64,000 nucleotides of DNA from Marvania coccoides (Eukaryota; Chlorophyta; Trebouxiophyceae; Chlorellales; Chlorellaceae). The stretch lies in contig OY978099.1 of the NCBI GenBank assembly GCA_963854735.1, forward strand, positions 1,550,001 to 1,614,000, given 5' to 3'. A program made the translations under genes and the position numbers. A model generated the notes under the pieces. The model saw only the letters and a program-made list of their open reading frames with translations, did not search any database and was not told where the DNA came from. Below are positions 45,855 through 57,104 of this stretch, piece by piece. Every line of letters starts with the position of its first letter. The first letter of the stretch is position 1.

Positions 45855-47575
45855 ATGCGGGCTAACGCTGCAGTTTTTATAGTCGTTATATTGGCAGCAG
45901 CGGTGGGCGGGAATGCCGTGGGAAATAATCCTAGATGCATGCGAGTCGACAACTATTATTCTATAGACACATTTTTTTATCTTCATGACCAGTGTACCCC
46001 GAGGATGCTTAAGCTCGATGAAGAACTTTGTGTCTTTCTATCATTTCGTTACACTCACAAACTAACCCTTTGGGAATTGTGTATGCAGAGGGTACACCGT
46101 CAACCCAAGCTTGAATGCCGACTGCCAGAAGCGCACAACCAGGAAGGCGTGCCTCGCAGGCTACGCGATGCGCAAACAGAACATCAGCTCCTCCTGCATT
46201 TGGATGTTTACGTCGCCATACTCAAATAGAAATGAACAGTATGTCGAAAACCGGGGCGACTCCGTCCTTTTAACTGGATTGAACAACGACGGGGCAATCT
46301 GCGGCAACATGATGACGGTCACGCAGGTTCCCAACGCCAACACGAGCTGGAGCGCCTATATGCGCCTCAATGGTGAGAAATTGGCTGTTCGAGACTTACC
46401 AAGGCTGGATTATGAAAATTTTAACATTTTTATTCACTCTGGTGTGCAGGCGGCCCACAAAATGTCGATATTTTAAGACAATTCACCAGTCCACGGCAGG
46501 ACATGACGATGGCTGCGTGCTCTGTGGGTTTAGGCATGCCGTCTTCGTGCACCGCCTCCTTAATCACCCCCAAGGGATATGAAAAAGACGTAAACTTTTA
46601 TAAAAGCATCACGATTCTGGAGTTTGAAACAGTTGTGAGTTCGCAATTGCCTTGCAATGTCTTTTCCAAGATATAATTGAAAATTTACTTTTATTTATTT
46701 TGCACCGCCTGCAGAGCAAAAGAATCTACGACTACTGGAAAGCCAACAGCAGGCTTGATGGCGCAAGGCAGCTGAAATTCCTGCTGAGCACCTATGCCAA
46801 CCGCTGCAATGTCACATACCCTAAAAACACTCCCGTCATCAGAGACCAGGTGCGGCAAATATTGGCCCAAGGCAGTGCTTTAGGGTTTATATTCCTCTTT
46901 CCAGAACGCTGTCTTTATTCGGCAACCCAATAGCTTTCCAAATATATATTATGACCTGGACTCGAGTCTCATGCATGGGGATGCTTTTCTTTTTCTTTAC
47001 AGGTCGTCTTTGGCTCCACCAATTTTATTCTAACCCTGCCCAAACCATACTACAAGCTCATCACCTACCGATCATATCGATTGACCAACGTTACGGGCAT
47101 CAAGTGGACCGTTGACGTGCCTAAATCTTTCGCCCCAGGGCTGCAAAAGACCAAAATGACGAGCATGCTCATGCAAGAGACCAAATACCTGGCTTGGGCA
47201 TCCAACTGCACGACGACGTGCGCGCCACCGACGGCATTGGCTATGAAAGGATCCTTGTGCGTTGGAATTAAGTGCGTTCGTTCGTTCAAGGGGATGGGTC
47301 CCACGTACGGCCAGTATCGCCTGCTGGTGTCGTATCCCACCATCACGTCATCAACGTGGGCGAAATCCGGCTCTAACATAGGGCCCCTCAAGTCCATTTA
47401 CTATAAGCAGCTGGTGAGCACAAAAATTGACGCCTGGGTTTGGAAATTGGCTCCACCAGTAAATATCGATGAAGGCGCAAGGGCAGCGGTGGGTGCAAGC
47501 GAAGACACGCCTCTCCTGGAGCCCCCGATGACGAAGACCGAGTTTCTGGCCTCCCACCAAGATTTGCGAAAGTGA
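45855..47575 (+). CDS. Secreted protein of unknown family, paralog A (420 aa)
   Basis: Exons are 45855-45940, 46089-46372, 46450-46634, 46715-46849 and 47003-47575, 1263 bases in frame. The N-terminus (MRANAAVFIVVILAAAVGG) is a signal peptide. The mature protein has scattered conserved Cys (CLAGYAM, CIWMF, ICGNMM, AACSVGLGMPSSC, ANRCN, CTTTC, CVGIKC), suggesting disulfides, and conserved blocks YVENRGDSV, SPRQDMTM, YRSYRLTNV and YRLLVSYPTI shared with paralog B (48492-49958). Exons 2 and 3 have identical lengths in both genes. Intron 1 uses a GC donor (GCAT/GCGAGT) where B uses GT, and holds an element B copy. An extra intron (46850-47002) is absent from B. Function is unknown. A wall or matrix protein is plausible. 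Confidence 0.8.
45972..46016 (-). mobile_element. Short element B copy inside intron 1 of paralog A
   Basis: On the minus strand it reads agcttaagcatcctcgg, then ggtacactggtcatgaag and an A-rich tail. The body aligns with 21608-21653. Intron 1 of paralog B lacks it. No certain target-site duplication. Confidence 0.55.
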
Positions 47576-48491
47576 TTTTTCAGCCAGAAGTATTATTCTC
47601 TCTTTTGCTCCTCCCTCTTCGTCGGCTTCGAATCACTTTGAATTACTTTTTCCTTTTCCCATTGCATTTCGGGACGTTTGCAAGTTGTTCTTTAAGAGCA
47701 ATCATGTTATATTTAGTTTGTAGTTCACTACTTTTTCATTGTTACCCTTTGTTTAATAATTTATTTATTTATAATGTTGGCGCAGGGGCGTTGTGTTGCA
47801 GCTGCAGCTCTTAACACATCCCTTTGTTCAGCGCCTGTTATACTTAGAAAATACGTGTCTATAGTCTGCATGGGCTGTTAATAATTTTTCCTTGGTAAGA
47901 AATAAGCGATTTTTTCCCAAGGAAAAAACCCAGCCTTGCAAAATGCCGCTCCCGCCAGACACCGGGAGCAACCAAGCTCCGTTTTCTCACGGTCCAGACT
48001 ACGGTCCATCAGGCGCTTCTCGGATTAATCATCCAACTCACGCAGGTGGTGCATCTGCGTCTCCTGCTATCACCCTTCGCCATTGTGCCACCACATTTAG
48101 GTTTCGCACACTGTCACCCAAACTGGAGACCTTTCAAGTTTCCTCCCCCTCTAAAAGGGGGAAAGAAACGACTTCTTTCTTTTTCTCTGTTTCTCGAGTC
48201 TATGTGGCCCCGTGGCCCCAAAGAAGACGCGCACCCATGTATTCCATCTTTCTTTCAGTACTGCTCGCTTACCGCAGCTCATTTAAGAGAGAGCTAATTC
48301 CCCGTTTGACGCGTGCCAACATCTTTCATGCATTGACATTTCGTATTTCACTACGAATTGGCTCAAACGCAGCTTGCAAGGGTGGAATTTGATCCCGAGT
48401 TAATTCCCCTTTTGCACCACTTTCCCCCATTGGCTACATCGAGAAGCATTTTCTACGCAAACGCAGCATTTGATTGCAACTGAGAGGAGAA
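47576..48491. other. Spacer between tandem secreted paralogs
   Basis: 916 bases holding the 3' UTR of A and the promoter of B. A 166-codon frame at 47892-48392 is open but has no family or splice support. Confidence 0.45.
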
Positions 48492-49958
48492 ATGGCCGCG
48501 GTGGTCTTCTTGCTGGCGATGCTGGTGGCATCTGCCGTCGGCAACACCTGCATGTGAGGATGTGCGTGTGTTTTTGGGTTTTTTTTGCTAGCATTCTAAC
48601 CTCCTTAATTCCTGATGCAGAGGCTTCTCGAGATACAGAGAACGGGATGCTGGGTGCCGAAAGCGCACCAATCGTGACTCTTGCCTGGCAGGTTACGCTA
48701 TGCACCGAACGCTCACCAGCGCTTCCTGCGTCTGGCAATTCAGGACCAAATACTCCTACCGCTCCGAGCAATACATCGAGAATCGTGGAGACAGCGTCGT
48801 TTTGACAGGTCTGAACAACACCGACAACATCTGTGGCCGGACTGTGACGATTACGTTGCCCGCCCAGGCCAACAACAGCTGGAGCGCATACACGCGGCTC
48901 GTTGGTAAGTTTTATGAGCTGATGTTGTAAGAAATCATGCAATTTTACTAAACCGAAAGCAATACATGGTGCAGGTGGCCCGCAAGATGTCAACGTCATG
49001 AGAGAGCTCAGCACTCCCAGGCAGGACATGACAGTGTCGGCCTGCACCGCTGGCTTGGGCATGCCTCTTTCTTGCCAGACGAAGCTGATTTCTCCTCGGG
49101 GCTACGCCCAGGACCCCAACTTTTTCCAAAACGCTGCCATCATCGAATTTCAAACAAAGGTGAGCAGCCCTTTCTTTTTCGCATTCTCCGTAAACCTCTA
49201 CAAATGATGGGATTGCTGAATGTGCGTTCTTTGATCTGTTGCTGCAGAATGTCAACCTCATCAACATGTGGAAGACGATGGGGAGGCTGAAAATAGAAAA
49301 CTCGATGCGGTTCCTGCTCACCACGTACGCCCATCGGTGCTACACCACCAGCAACCCCACGCCCACCCCTATCATTAGAGACCAGGCCATCTTTGGCTCC
49401 ACCGACCACATTTTGACTACCAGCGCTCCCTACAGACGCATCACCTATCGATCTTACCGACTGACCAATGTTTCGGGCGTGGAATGGGAAGTCAGCGTGC
49501 CCAAATCTTTTGCCGCAGGTCTCAAAAAGACTCCCATGACATCCATGCTAATCCGAGAATCAAAATTCAATGCTTGGGAGGCATCATGTCTGGGCAAACC
49601 GTTGTGCCCCCCCCCGGTGGGCATTGCTGTCGTGTTTACCACCTGTACGTCGCTGAAGTGCAAGAACGGCCGTAGCGCGCTGGCAATGGGAGGCACATAT
49701 CGCCTGCTGGTGTCATATCCAACTATTGCTGCGGAAGATTGGGGCGACTCCTCTTCAGACGTCGGCCCAGTTTCAACGCCATATCACACGCAGCTGGTCA
49801 GTGTCACCATATGGGCGAAGGACTGGAGGCTGTCCCAACCAACAGTTCGCACCTCCATTTCTGGCGGTGCAAGGGTGGCTGTCACCGAGGAGACTCTCCA
49901 GCCGCAGCTTCCATTGACACGCGCCGAGTTCTTGTCAGGCGGCCCTGATGATCGCTGA
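48492..49958 (+). CDS. Secreted protein of unknown family, paralog B (413 aa)
   Basis: Exons are 48492-48553, 48621-48904, 48975-49159 and 49248-49958, all GT-AG, 1242 bases in frame. The N-terminus MAAVVFLLAMLVASAVG is a signal peptide. It shares with paralog A the CLAGYAM, YIENRGDSV, RQDMTV, FLLTTYAHRC, YRSYRLTNV, VPKSFAAGLKKT and YRLLVSYPTI blocks plus a conserved Cys pattern. The last exon equals exons 4 and 5 of A fused exactly at the RDQ site. Potential N-glycosylation sites (LNNT, NNSW, LTNVS) fit secretion. No family recognised. Confidence 0.8.
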
Positions 49959-50903
49959 GCCACTCATTTGCCCACCTTACTTTCCACGGTCACAAATGAG
50001 CTGGCTTTTGTGGGAAAATTCGCCAAATTCCTTCTCCCAAACTGTATGATTTCTAACGTTCTTCCTAGCTGTGATCTGGGAAGCATTCTAGTTGATACCG
50101 TACAATAAGGCAATCGAGCTTTCTATTGACAACAACTCACTTAATAAATAACTGCCACGCCGACCGCACGTCGCGTGGCAGTTTCATTGTTAACAAAGGA
50201 ATAAAAAAACGTTTCTGCAACATGCTTCTTCTTCTTCGTTTTCTTGTCTTCTTTCTTGTTTTATTTTTATTTTGATATGCAGCGGCGGCATGGGCCCACG
50301 CAGCAGGACAAAACGTATTTGCCACCTAATTAAATAACTTTTTAACTATTTTTCTTTTTAACTGTACAGTTGGTTCTTCAATTAATAATGTTGATATGGC
50401 TTCTTATCATGAAATAAAGCTTTGTAAATTTTCTTTGTCTATAAAGTTAGCCATCGAATTAAGGCAGTGGCGATAACCTTGAGAATCATGGCACCGGCAC
50501 CCCCTCACCTCCGAGTTGGCAGGGGCTGGAGAGAGACATTTGCGCTTGGCGAATGAACTCCTCAAAAAAGAAGGTAGGCGACCTTTCCCACTCTGCAGCT
50601 GCCCTCCCCCTTTGAAATTTAATGGGCCCTGCCACAATCCTGCCAAAATTTAATGGGAACAGCTCGTAAAAAATTCAAACGACGAAAAATGGCGCTCCAT
50701 GGAAATACTGGAAAAATGCCATTTCGGAGCGATTTTACTGGCGTAAATCAACAAACAGGTTATCTAAACGACGGTGCGAGGCGATATAGACTTTTTCACG
50801 ATTTTTAATACCTTTTTCCAACATTTCAAAAGGCGTGTACCGTAGTTTTAAATTGCTTTCGAATGAAGTAAATCAGCGGTGGGCATTCACTGTCCCAGAA
50901 AAC
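49959..50903. other. Intergenic between paralog B and site-1 protease
   Basis: 945 bases, mostly AT-rich, with a GC-richer patch at about 50490-50640 that has no convincing frame. The site-1 protease promoter should be at the right end. Confidence 0.45.
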
Positions 50904-53900
50904 ATGACAGCAGCGGGGCTTCCTGCCATCTGCGTGCTTGTAATCGCAGTGTTGATCGCTTTGCACCAGCAAAATCGGTCGCTGCAGCACCAGGTAATGC
51001 CCGTTCTCCCTTCACATCTTAAAAATTCGCTGCATTTGCGCCGTCTCCCCCCACCCCCACACCTAGCCTCCGTCCGCTGACCCTAGGCATTGTTGACTTT
51101 GCCTGCCTGCAGTCTGACGCCCCCCTCGGCAGCCCACAGAACTGCACCCCGCTGCGCGCACCCGATGCCTCACGCTCTGCGGATGGCCTGTTCATCGTGC
51201 GGTTCACTCGATACCGCACGGCTGGCGAGCACCGGAGCCGGCTGGGCTCAGCGCTGGCAGTGCGAAAATGGGAGTGGGTGGAGAGAAATAACCCAGCTGC
51301 AAAGTATCCTACCGATTTTGGGGTGATACGGGCAGATGGTGCAAGTCTGCAAGAGGTCAAGGTGCGTAGAAAAGCAGCGAGCAGGCCCTTTTTTTCCAAA
51401 CGTGAGTAACCAAGCTCTGTTTTGCTCATGCTATGTTTTCCTCCCTTCATCGCTATTGCAGGAGCAATTTGAAGGGGTTGCAGGAGTGATGGATGTTCAC
51501 CCTGACCGCATGTTGAGCAGAGCCTTGAAAAGCAGCAGCGGCGAGGCAGCGGCGCAGCAGTCGCCAGCGCCTGCAGGGTCGTTTCAGCCTTGCAAGGATG
51601 GCCCAGGGGAGGCGCTGTGCGCTCGAAAGCGCCCCGGGCGCTTTCAAACGCGCCCCACGTTCAGCTTGGATGGCAACTTCGTGGAAGGCAGCGTTGAGTT
51701 TGGGCAAGCAGACAATGCCTCCGACGCAGCGGCGCAGCGCCGGCGGCGACTGGCGCAGTCTCGCAGCCTGGCGGCACTGCTGGGCGCGGACAAGCTGTGG
51801 GACCAAGGTTTCCGCGGGCAGGGTGTGCGCATGGGGGTGTTCGATACCGGGATCAAGGCCAACCATCCTGACGTAAAAAACGTCAAAGAGCGCACCAACT
51901 GGACGCAGGAGCCGACGCTGGAAGACGGCCTGGGGCACGGCTCGTTTGTGGCGGGCGTGGTTGCGGGCACCCACCCCGGCTGCCCCGGCCTAGCCCCTGA
52001 GGTATCGCTGCACACGTTCCGCGTGTTCACCAACGACCAGGTGTCTTTCACGTCGTGGTTTCTGGACGCGTTCAACTACGCCATAGCCACCGAAATGGAC
52101 GTGGTGAACCTGTCCATCGGCGGGCCTGACTACCTGGACCTTCCTTTCGTTGAGAAGGTGGGGGAGGTGACTGGGGCAGGGATCATCATGATCTCGGCCA
52201 TTGGCAACGATGGCCCCCTGTTTGGCACGCTGAACAACCCTGCGGATCAGAATGACGTCATTGGGGTGGGGGGCATCGACTGGGCGGGGGCTGTGGCAGG
52301 GTTCTCCAGCCGAGGCATGTCCACGTGGGAGCTGCCGCTGGGGTATGGGCGCGCAAAGCCTGACGTGATGGCGTACGGCAAAGAGGTGCAAGGCTCGCGC
52401 ATCGGCGGGGGGTGTCGCAGCTTGAGCGGGACCAGCGTGGCGTCGCCAGTGGTGGCTGGAGCTGTGTGCCTGTTGGCGTCCACTCTGCCCTCAGACCGCC
52501 GGCAGTACCTCAACCCGGCGTCCATGAAGCAGGCGCTGGTGGAGGGCGCTGTGCGGCTGCCCGGGGTCAGCATGTACGAGCAGGGGCAGGGGCGGCTGGA
52601 CGTGTTGAACGCTCACGCGGTGCTGCGAGACTACTCGCCTCGCGCCTCCATCGTTCCAGCCACGCTGGACATGACGCAGTGCCCCTACGCGTGGCCCTTT
52701 TGCCGGCAGCCGCTGTACGCTGGGGCCATGCCCACGATGTTCAACGCCACGATTCTCAATGGGATGGCCGTGGTGGGAGAACTCGAAGCAGAGCCGACGT
52801 GGGAGGCGGAAGACGAGGGCGGGAAGCTGCTGGACGTGCGTTTTGACTGGCCGCGGCAGCTGTGGCCGTGGTCTGGTCACCTGGGCATGTTTTTGAGGGT
52901 GCGCCCAGAGGGGGCTGGATTTACTGGCATTGCCAAGGGCACGGTCACCTTCACGGTGGTGTCGCCGCCTTTCCCAGGGAAAAACAACCTCCAGAAGTCT
53001 ACGGTGACCTGGTCTGTGACTGCTGAGATCATTCCCACGCCGCCCCGCCAAAAACGCATTCTGTGGGACCAGTTCCACTCCATTCGGTACCCGCCAGCAT
53101 ACTTCCCGCGCGACGACCTCACCGTGCGTCATGACATCCTGGACTGGCACGGAGACCACCCCCACACTAATTTCCACAACATGTACGACCACATGCGAGA
53201 AAAGGGGTACTTTTTGGAGGTGCTGGCCTCGCCAGCCACCTGTTTTGACGCCGCAAACTACGGCGCATTGATGATAGTGGACTCCGAGGACGAGTTTTAC
53301 CCCGAGGAGGTGGAAAAATTGAGGGCGGACGTTGCAGAGCGGGGGCTTGGCTTGGTGGTGTTTGGCGATTGGTACCACCTGGAAACGGTAAAGAAGATGC
53401 GGTTCTACGACGACAACACGCGGAGCTGGTGGGACGCGGCCACGGGGGGCGCCAACGTGCCTGCGTTGAACGACCTGCTCAAGCCGTTGGGCGCAGCGCT
53501 GGCTGGCGGGGCTTTTGACATGACGATCAACCTGCCGGGGGCGGGGAGGGCGTTCCGCATGGGCAGCGGCAGCGTGATCGCAGCGTTCCCTGCGGGCGGG
53601 TACCTCCACAACGTGACTTCTCCGCCTGGAAAGCACAACGCCAATGCCGGGAAGAGCTGGCCGGTGCTGGGGATGGCGGGCGTGGCGGCGGGCAGGCTGG
53701 TGCTGTACGGGGACTCCAACTGCCTGGACTCGTCCCACCAGCAGTCCAACTGCTTTGCGCTGCTGGACAAGGTGCTGGCGTACGCGGCAGATCGGGACGA
53801 TGCTGCAGTGGGGTCGGAGCTGCTGGCGCCGCACGCGCTGCTGAACGGCAGCTTCGGGTCCATGGATGACCTGCCCGCACGTCGCCCGGACTTCAACTTC

Positions 53901-54377
53901 ACCGAGGCTTCGTTTGTGCTGCAGCACCCGCTGCGGTGTTACCTCAATGCACCGTTGGAACATCAGGGGCTGGGGTATGGCACTCAGGAGGGAGACCACG
54001 ACCGCTCCAGCCGGGACATTGCAGCCCAGCGCGATCGCGCAGCAGAGAAGCAGCAGCAGAGCGGCGGTGAAGGTGGTGCGCAGGCAGGCAATGGAAGTGG
54101 GGTGGCAGGGCGAGCAGATTTAGATGGAGCAGCTTCAGCGTCCTCGGTCCCTCAGGAACCGTCAGGCGTGTTGCTCCCCCCATCGAGGCACCGGCGATTC
54201 CCGTCTGGCATGGTGCAGCTGTCGCAGGTGTTCTCGGTGGTTGGGGGCATCGGCCTGGTGGCGGTGGGGTCGATGATGCGGCGAAGAAGGCAGGGGCCGG
54301 GGCGGCCAGGCAGGAGTTTGGCGCTTCCTGTATTTTTTCGGACTCGCTCAACACGGCGGGGCTCCCTGCCTCGATAG
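50904..54377 (+). CDS. S1P: Site-1 protease (membrane-bound subtilase, 1084 aa)
   Basis: Exons are 50904-50993, 51113-51361 and 51462-54377, GT-AG, in frame. S1P is a Golgi subtilisin-like protease that cleaves membrane-bound transcription factors and other secretory cargo. The signal peptide is MTAAGLPAICVLVIAVLIAL. A prodomain follows, ending in an Arg-rich RRRRLAQSRSLAALL stretch where autoprocessing (RxxL type) would occur. The catalytic triad is visible: VFDTG (about 240), GLGHGSFVAG (about 272) and LSGTSVASP (about 436), with the oxyanion Asn in SAIGNDGP. NVKERTNW, FRVFTNDQVS, SWFLDAFNYA, LSIGGPDY and GTLNNPADQNDVIGVGGID are hallmarks of the S1P clade. A C-terminal helix (VFSVVGGIGLVAVGSMM) is the membrane anchor, followed by a basic cytosolic tail. 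Confidence 0.95.
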
Positions 54378-54767
54378 ATTTAAGGGCAGAATTGACATAT
54401 ATAATGTATGACAGACAATAGCAATCCAATGATGCTTTTCAAAGTATTTTTTTCTTGGTAAATAGGACAAACCCAGAATGTAACAATGAGGAGAGGACGA
54501 CAGAATGCTCTCTGAAAGGAATGTTGAAATGCCCGCCAAATCCCAGAGCGCGCGCTGGCGCCACCGAGGGGGAAGTGGCAAGTCCCTTCAAGCCCGGCAC
54601 ACAAGGGCTTTTAGAGAAGAAAGCATCAAGCTTGAGGTTTCTTCCCCCCCGTTCGTACTTTGACCCGAAGGGGACAGACGGGCTTCGTCCCCTTGGCGCT
54701 GATGACTCCTGCAGGGACCTCACCTGAAATATTTTACCATTATATATTTACTTTAGGATAGAGCACG
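54378..54767. other. Intergenic between site-1 protease and proline-rich gene 1
   Basis: 390 bases. A GC-rich patch at about 54530-54722 includes a perfect 8-base-pair hairpin (aaggggac at 54668-54675, gtcccctt at 54687-54694). No coding exon is supported. Confidence 0.45.
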
Positions 54768-56326
54768 ATGAGGAGACGAGGGCCGGTCCTGGCCGCCCTC
54801 AAAATCCTCAGCCAGCTTATTTTTCTGGCAGCAAGTGCAGGCTTGCAAGCACAGCCCGCAGCAGCACGAGGATTGATTATTAACCCTATTAGCAATGGAC
54901 AGGGAAATTCTGGAAGGTAAATTGATGAGTTGGAGGCGACTTGTTGCATCAATGATCAAAACGCATTAATTTTATGAACCTGACCCATTGATATCGACAA
55001 TTCACAGCCCCGGCAACGCTCCAACAAATTCAAAGAGGCCGCCTCCTCCAAAAAAGTCCAAGCCTTCACCTCCACCTCCCAAGAAGTCTGCTCGTCGGCC
55101 ACCACCCCCTCGACGAAAAAACCCACCTCCAAAACGAAAAAACCCGCCGCCGCCGTCGTCGCCGCCGCATAAAAGAAAAAAGATACCGGCCCCCAAGCCG
55201 AAGAGCCCGCCACCCAGCAGCCCGCCGCCGCCAAAGAAAAAGAAGCCGCGGAAACTGCTGTCTCCTCCGCCGCCGACCAGTTTTCCGCTGTTAGTGTACG
55301 TGTTGGAGATGCTTAAGAGTTCAAATACATTATTTATCTGCTTTATGAAACAACTGAGCTCACATGCCTGATAATTAATTGTCTTGCAGACAACTTCCGA
55401 ATGCATCGCCACCGCCGCCAAAATCTCCACCGCCGCCCCCAAAATCTCCACCGCCGCCGCCAAAATCTCCACCGCCGCCCTCAAAATCTCCACCACCGCC
55501 GTCAAAATCTCCACCACCCTCCCCGCCGCCTCCAACGCCATCTCCGCCGCCACCTAGGCGAGTCTTAACAATTCTCCCAAATTGCTCAACTATATAGTTT
55601 TTTTTAGTTTTCCAACATCACTCATATCGTATTCTCTCTTTCTTGCAGCCCAAGTCCCCCACCGCCCTCCCCTCCCCCCAGACCACCGCCTTCTCCCCCT
55701 CACCCACCACCACCCAGGTATATTTGTTTGCGATCACCCCTCTTTGCCGTGTGAATCGTAGTCTCGCTGCCAGATAAGCCAAGGCATTTTAATTTAAACG
55801 CAGCAAAAGAAGGGTCTTCGAATTCCTCCCTCTTTAAGCGCAAATAAATCTAATAATACTTCTCATTCCTTTTCGCAGCCCAAAGCCTTCCCCGCCGCCG
55901 CCGAAATCACCGCCGCTGCTGAAGCCGCCACCTCCCTCCCCTCCACCCAGCCCCTCACCATCCCCGCCTCTGCCTCCCCCTCCTCCTCCGCGGCACCCGG
56001 CACCGCCAAAGAGCGGCATGTGCACTGGGGATATGGGCGCAATTGCAGTGGCTGGGAGGCGCGTGGATGGCACCGTCGGGGTTCCCAAGAGCTTCTACCA
56101 CGGGTGTCGCTTCCAAGTGAAGACCCCTGCTGAATGCTGCTCACTTTGCCAGGCGAACAAAGACTGCAACGGGTTTCACTATGAGCTCACAGACTGCTCG
56201 CATTTCGGAGGACCCGTCGATGCCGGGGTGTGTTACCAGATTGCTGACGTGGTGACCCCATACTTCGATGAGGGCTCCATCGGCGCCACCTTCTATGGGT
56301 CGATGCCGTTGAAAATATCAACATAA
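54768..56326 (+). CDS. Secreted proline-rich (extensin-type) PAN-domain protein 1 (373 aa)
   Basis: Exons are 54768-54916, 55008-55295, 55390-55557, 55649-55717 and 55879-56326, 1122 bases in frame. It starts with a basic N-terminus and a hydrophobic signal segment (about 8-28). The middle is Pro/Lys-rich, then Ser-Pro-Pro-Pro-Pro-Lys repeats of the extensin type, in which Pro would be hydroxylated and arabinosylated. The C-terminal about 110 residues form a Cys-rich PAN/apple-like domain (CRFQVKTPAECCSLC, CNGFHYE, CYQIAD). Intron 3 has a GC donor (CCTAG/GCGAGT), set by frame. All internal proline exons start and end in phase 2. It is probably a wall or matrix glycoprotein that binds carbohydrate or protein through PAN (inference). 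Confidence 0.8.
55390..55557 (+). repeat. In-frame Ser-Pro-Pro-Pro-Pro-Lys repeat
   Basis: Near-identical 18-base units (variants of ccgccgccaaaatctcca) repeat about six times, encoding SPPPPK-type hexapeptides. Confidence 0.85.
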
Positions 56327-57104
56327 TTGAACACTAAAAAAATAATTGAACGCTTCTCTCCTTTTTCTGCTAAAACCTTGCTTTGTTATGATATTATCTT
56401 GCTGCATAGCATTAACAGTACTGTTTTTCCTTAGCACTTTCTAGAGTACCCCCCTCCCTTCATTTGTGTTTTTGCACCTTTTTTCTCTCTCTTTCTTTCT
56501 TTCAACTCAATAAAACCCCAAATTTTAAGACCCTTCCAAACTGAATTGCTTAATGTCATTGCCGAGTGAAATGGAGCTGGAAATGCTGGGAAAACGCTCA
56601 GCATCAATTTTTTCCCCAGCGTACACAAAATCGAGGCTGCAAAGGCAGGAAATGATGCACGAATGATGTACTTACGAATATAACAGTGAGATTGCAGATA
56701 GAGCGTGGGCGAGAGAAAGAGCTTAGCTCTATGAGCTGAGGCTCATGTAACCGAAAGCTAGCTGTCATTCAAAATTCGAACTTATTTCTTTCTTATTTTA
56801 GAAGAGAGAAGTCGGGAGAAGTCGACACTTTTTTTGGAGATTTGCTGAAAGTCGACAGAGTGGATTAATACCCGTTTCTGTATTGCTTTTATTTAGTTCT
56901 AAGCGTGTGATTTCAGTGTCACATGGAAAACTCAACATCTTTGTTTCCCCTTCAACACTTTTTTTCATGAACATGGAGGAATAAAACTTAGTTGACCTTG
57001 CCTGCTCTTTGACAATAATTTATTCATTGCTGGGAGAAGCCCTCCAGCCGCTGGAGTGAACATTTTACACGCGGCTTTTCATATCATTCAAACCGCAACG
57101 TGAT
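56327..57104. other. Spacer between tandem proline-rich PAN genes
   Basis: 778 AT-rich bases with the 3' UTR of gene 1 and the promoter of gene 2. No exon-like stretch. Confidence 0.55.

Noticed and set aside
47892..48392. 166-codon plus-strand frame between the secreted paralogs
   Set aside because: No recognisable motif or splice support, and it sits in the expected 3' UTR/promoter region.
54700..54728. Possible box C/D snoRNA (TGATGA ... CTGA)
   Set aside because: The boxes are only about 20 bases apart, with no terminal stem and no guide of suitable length.
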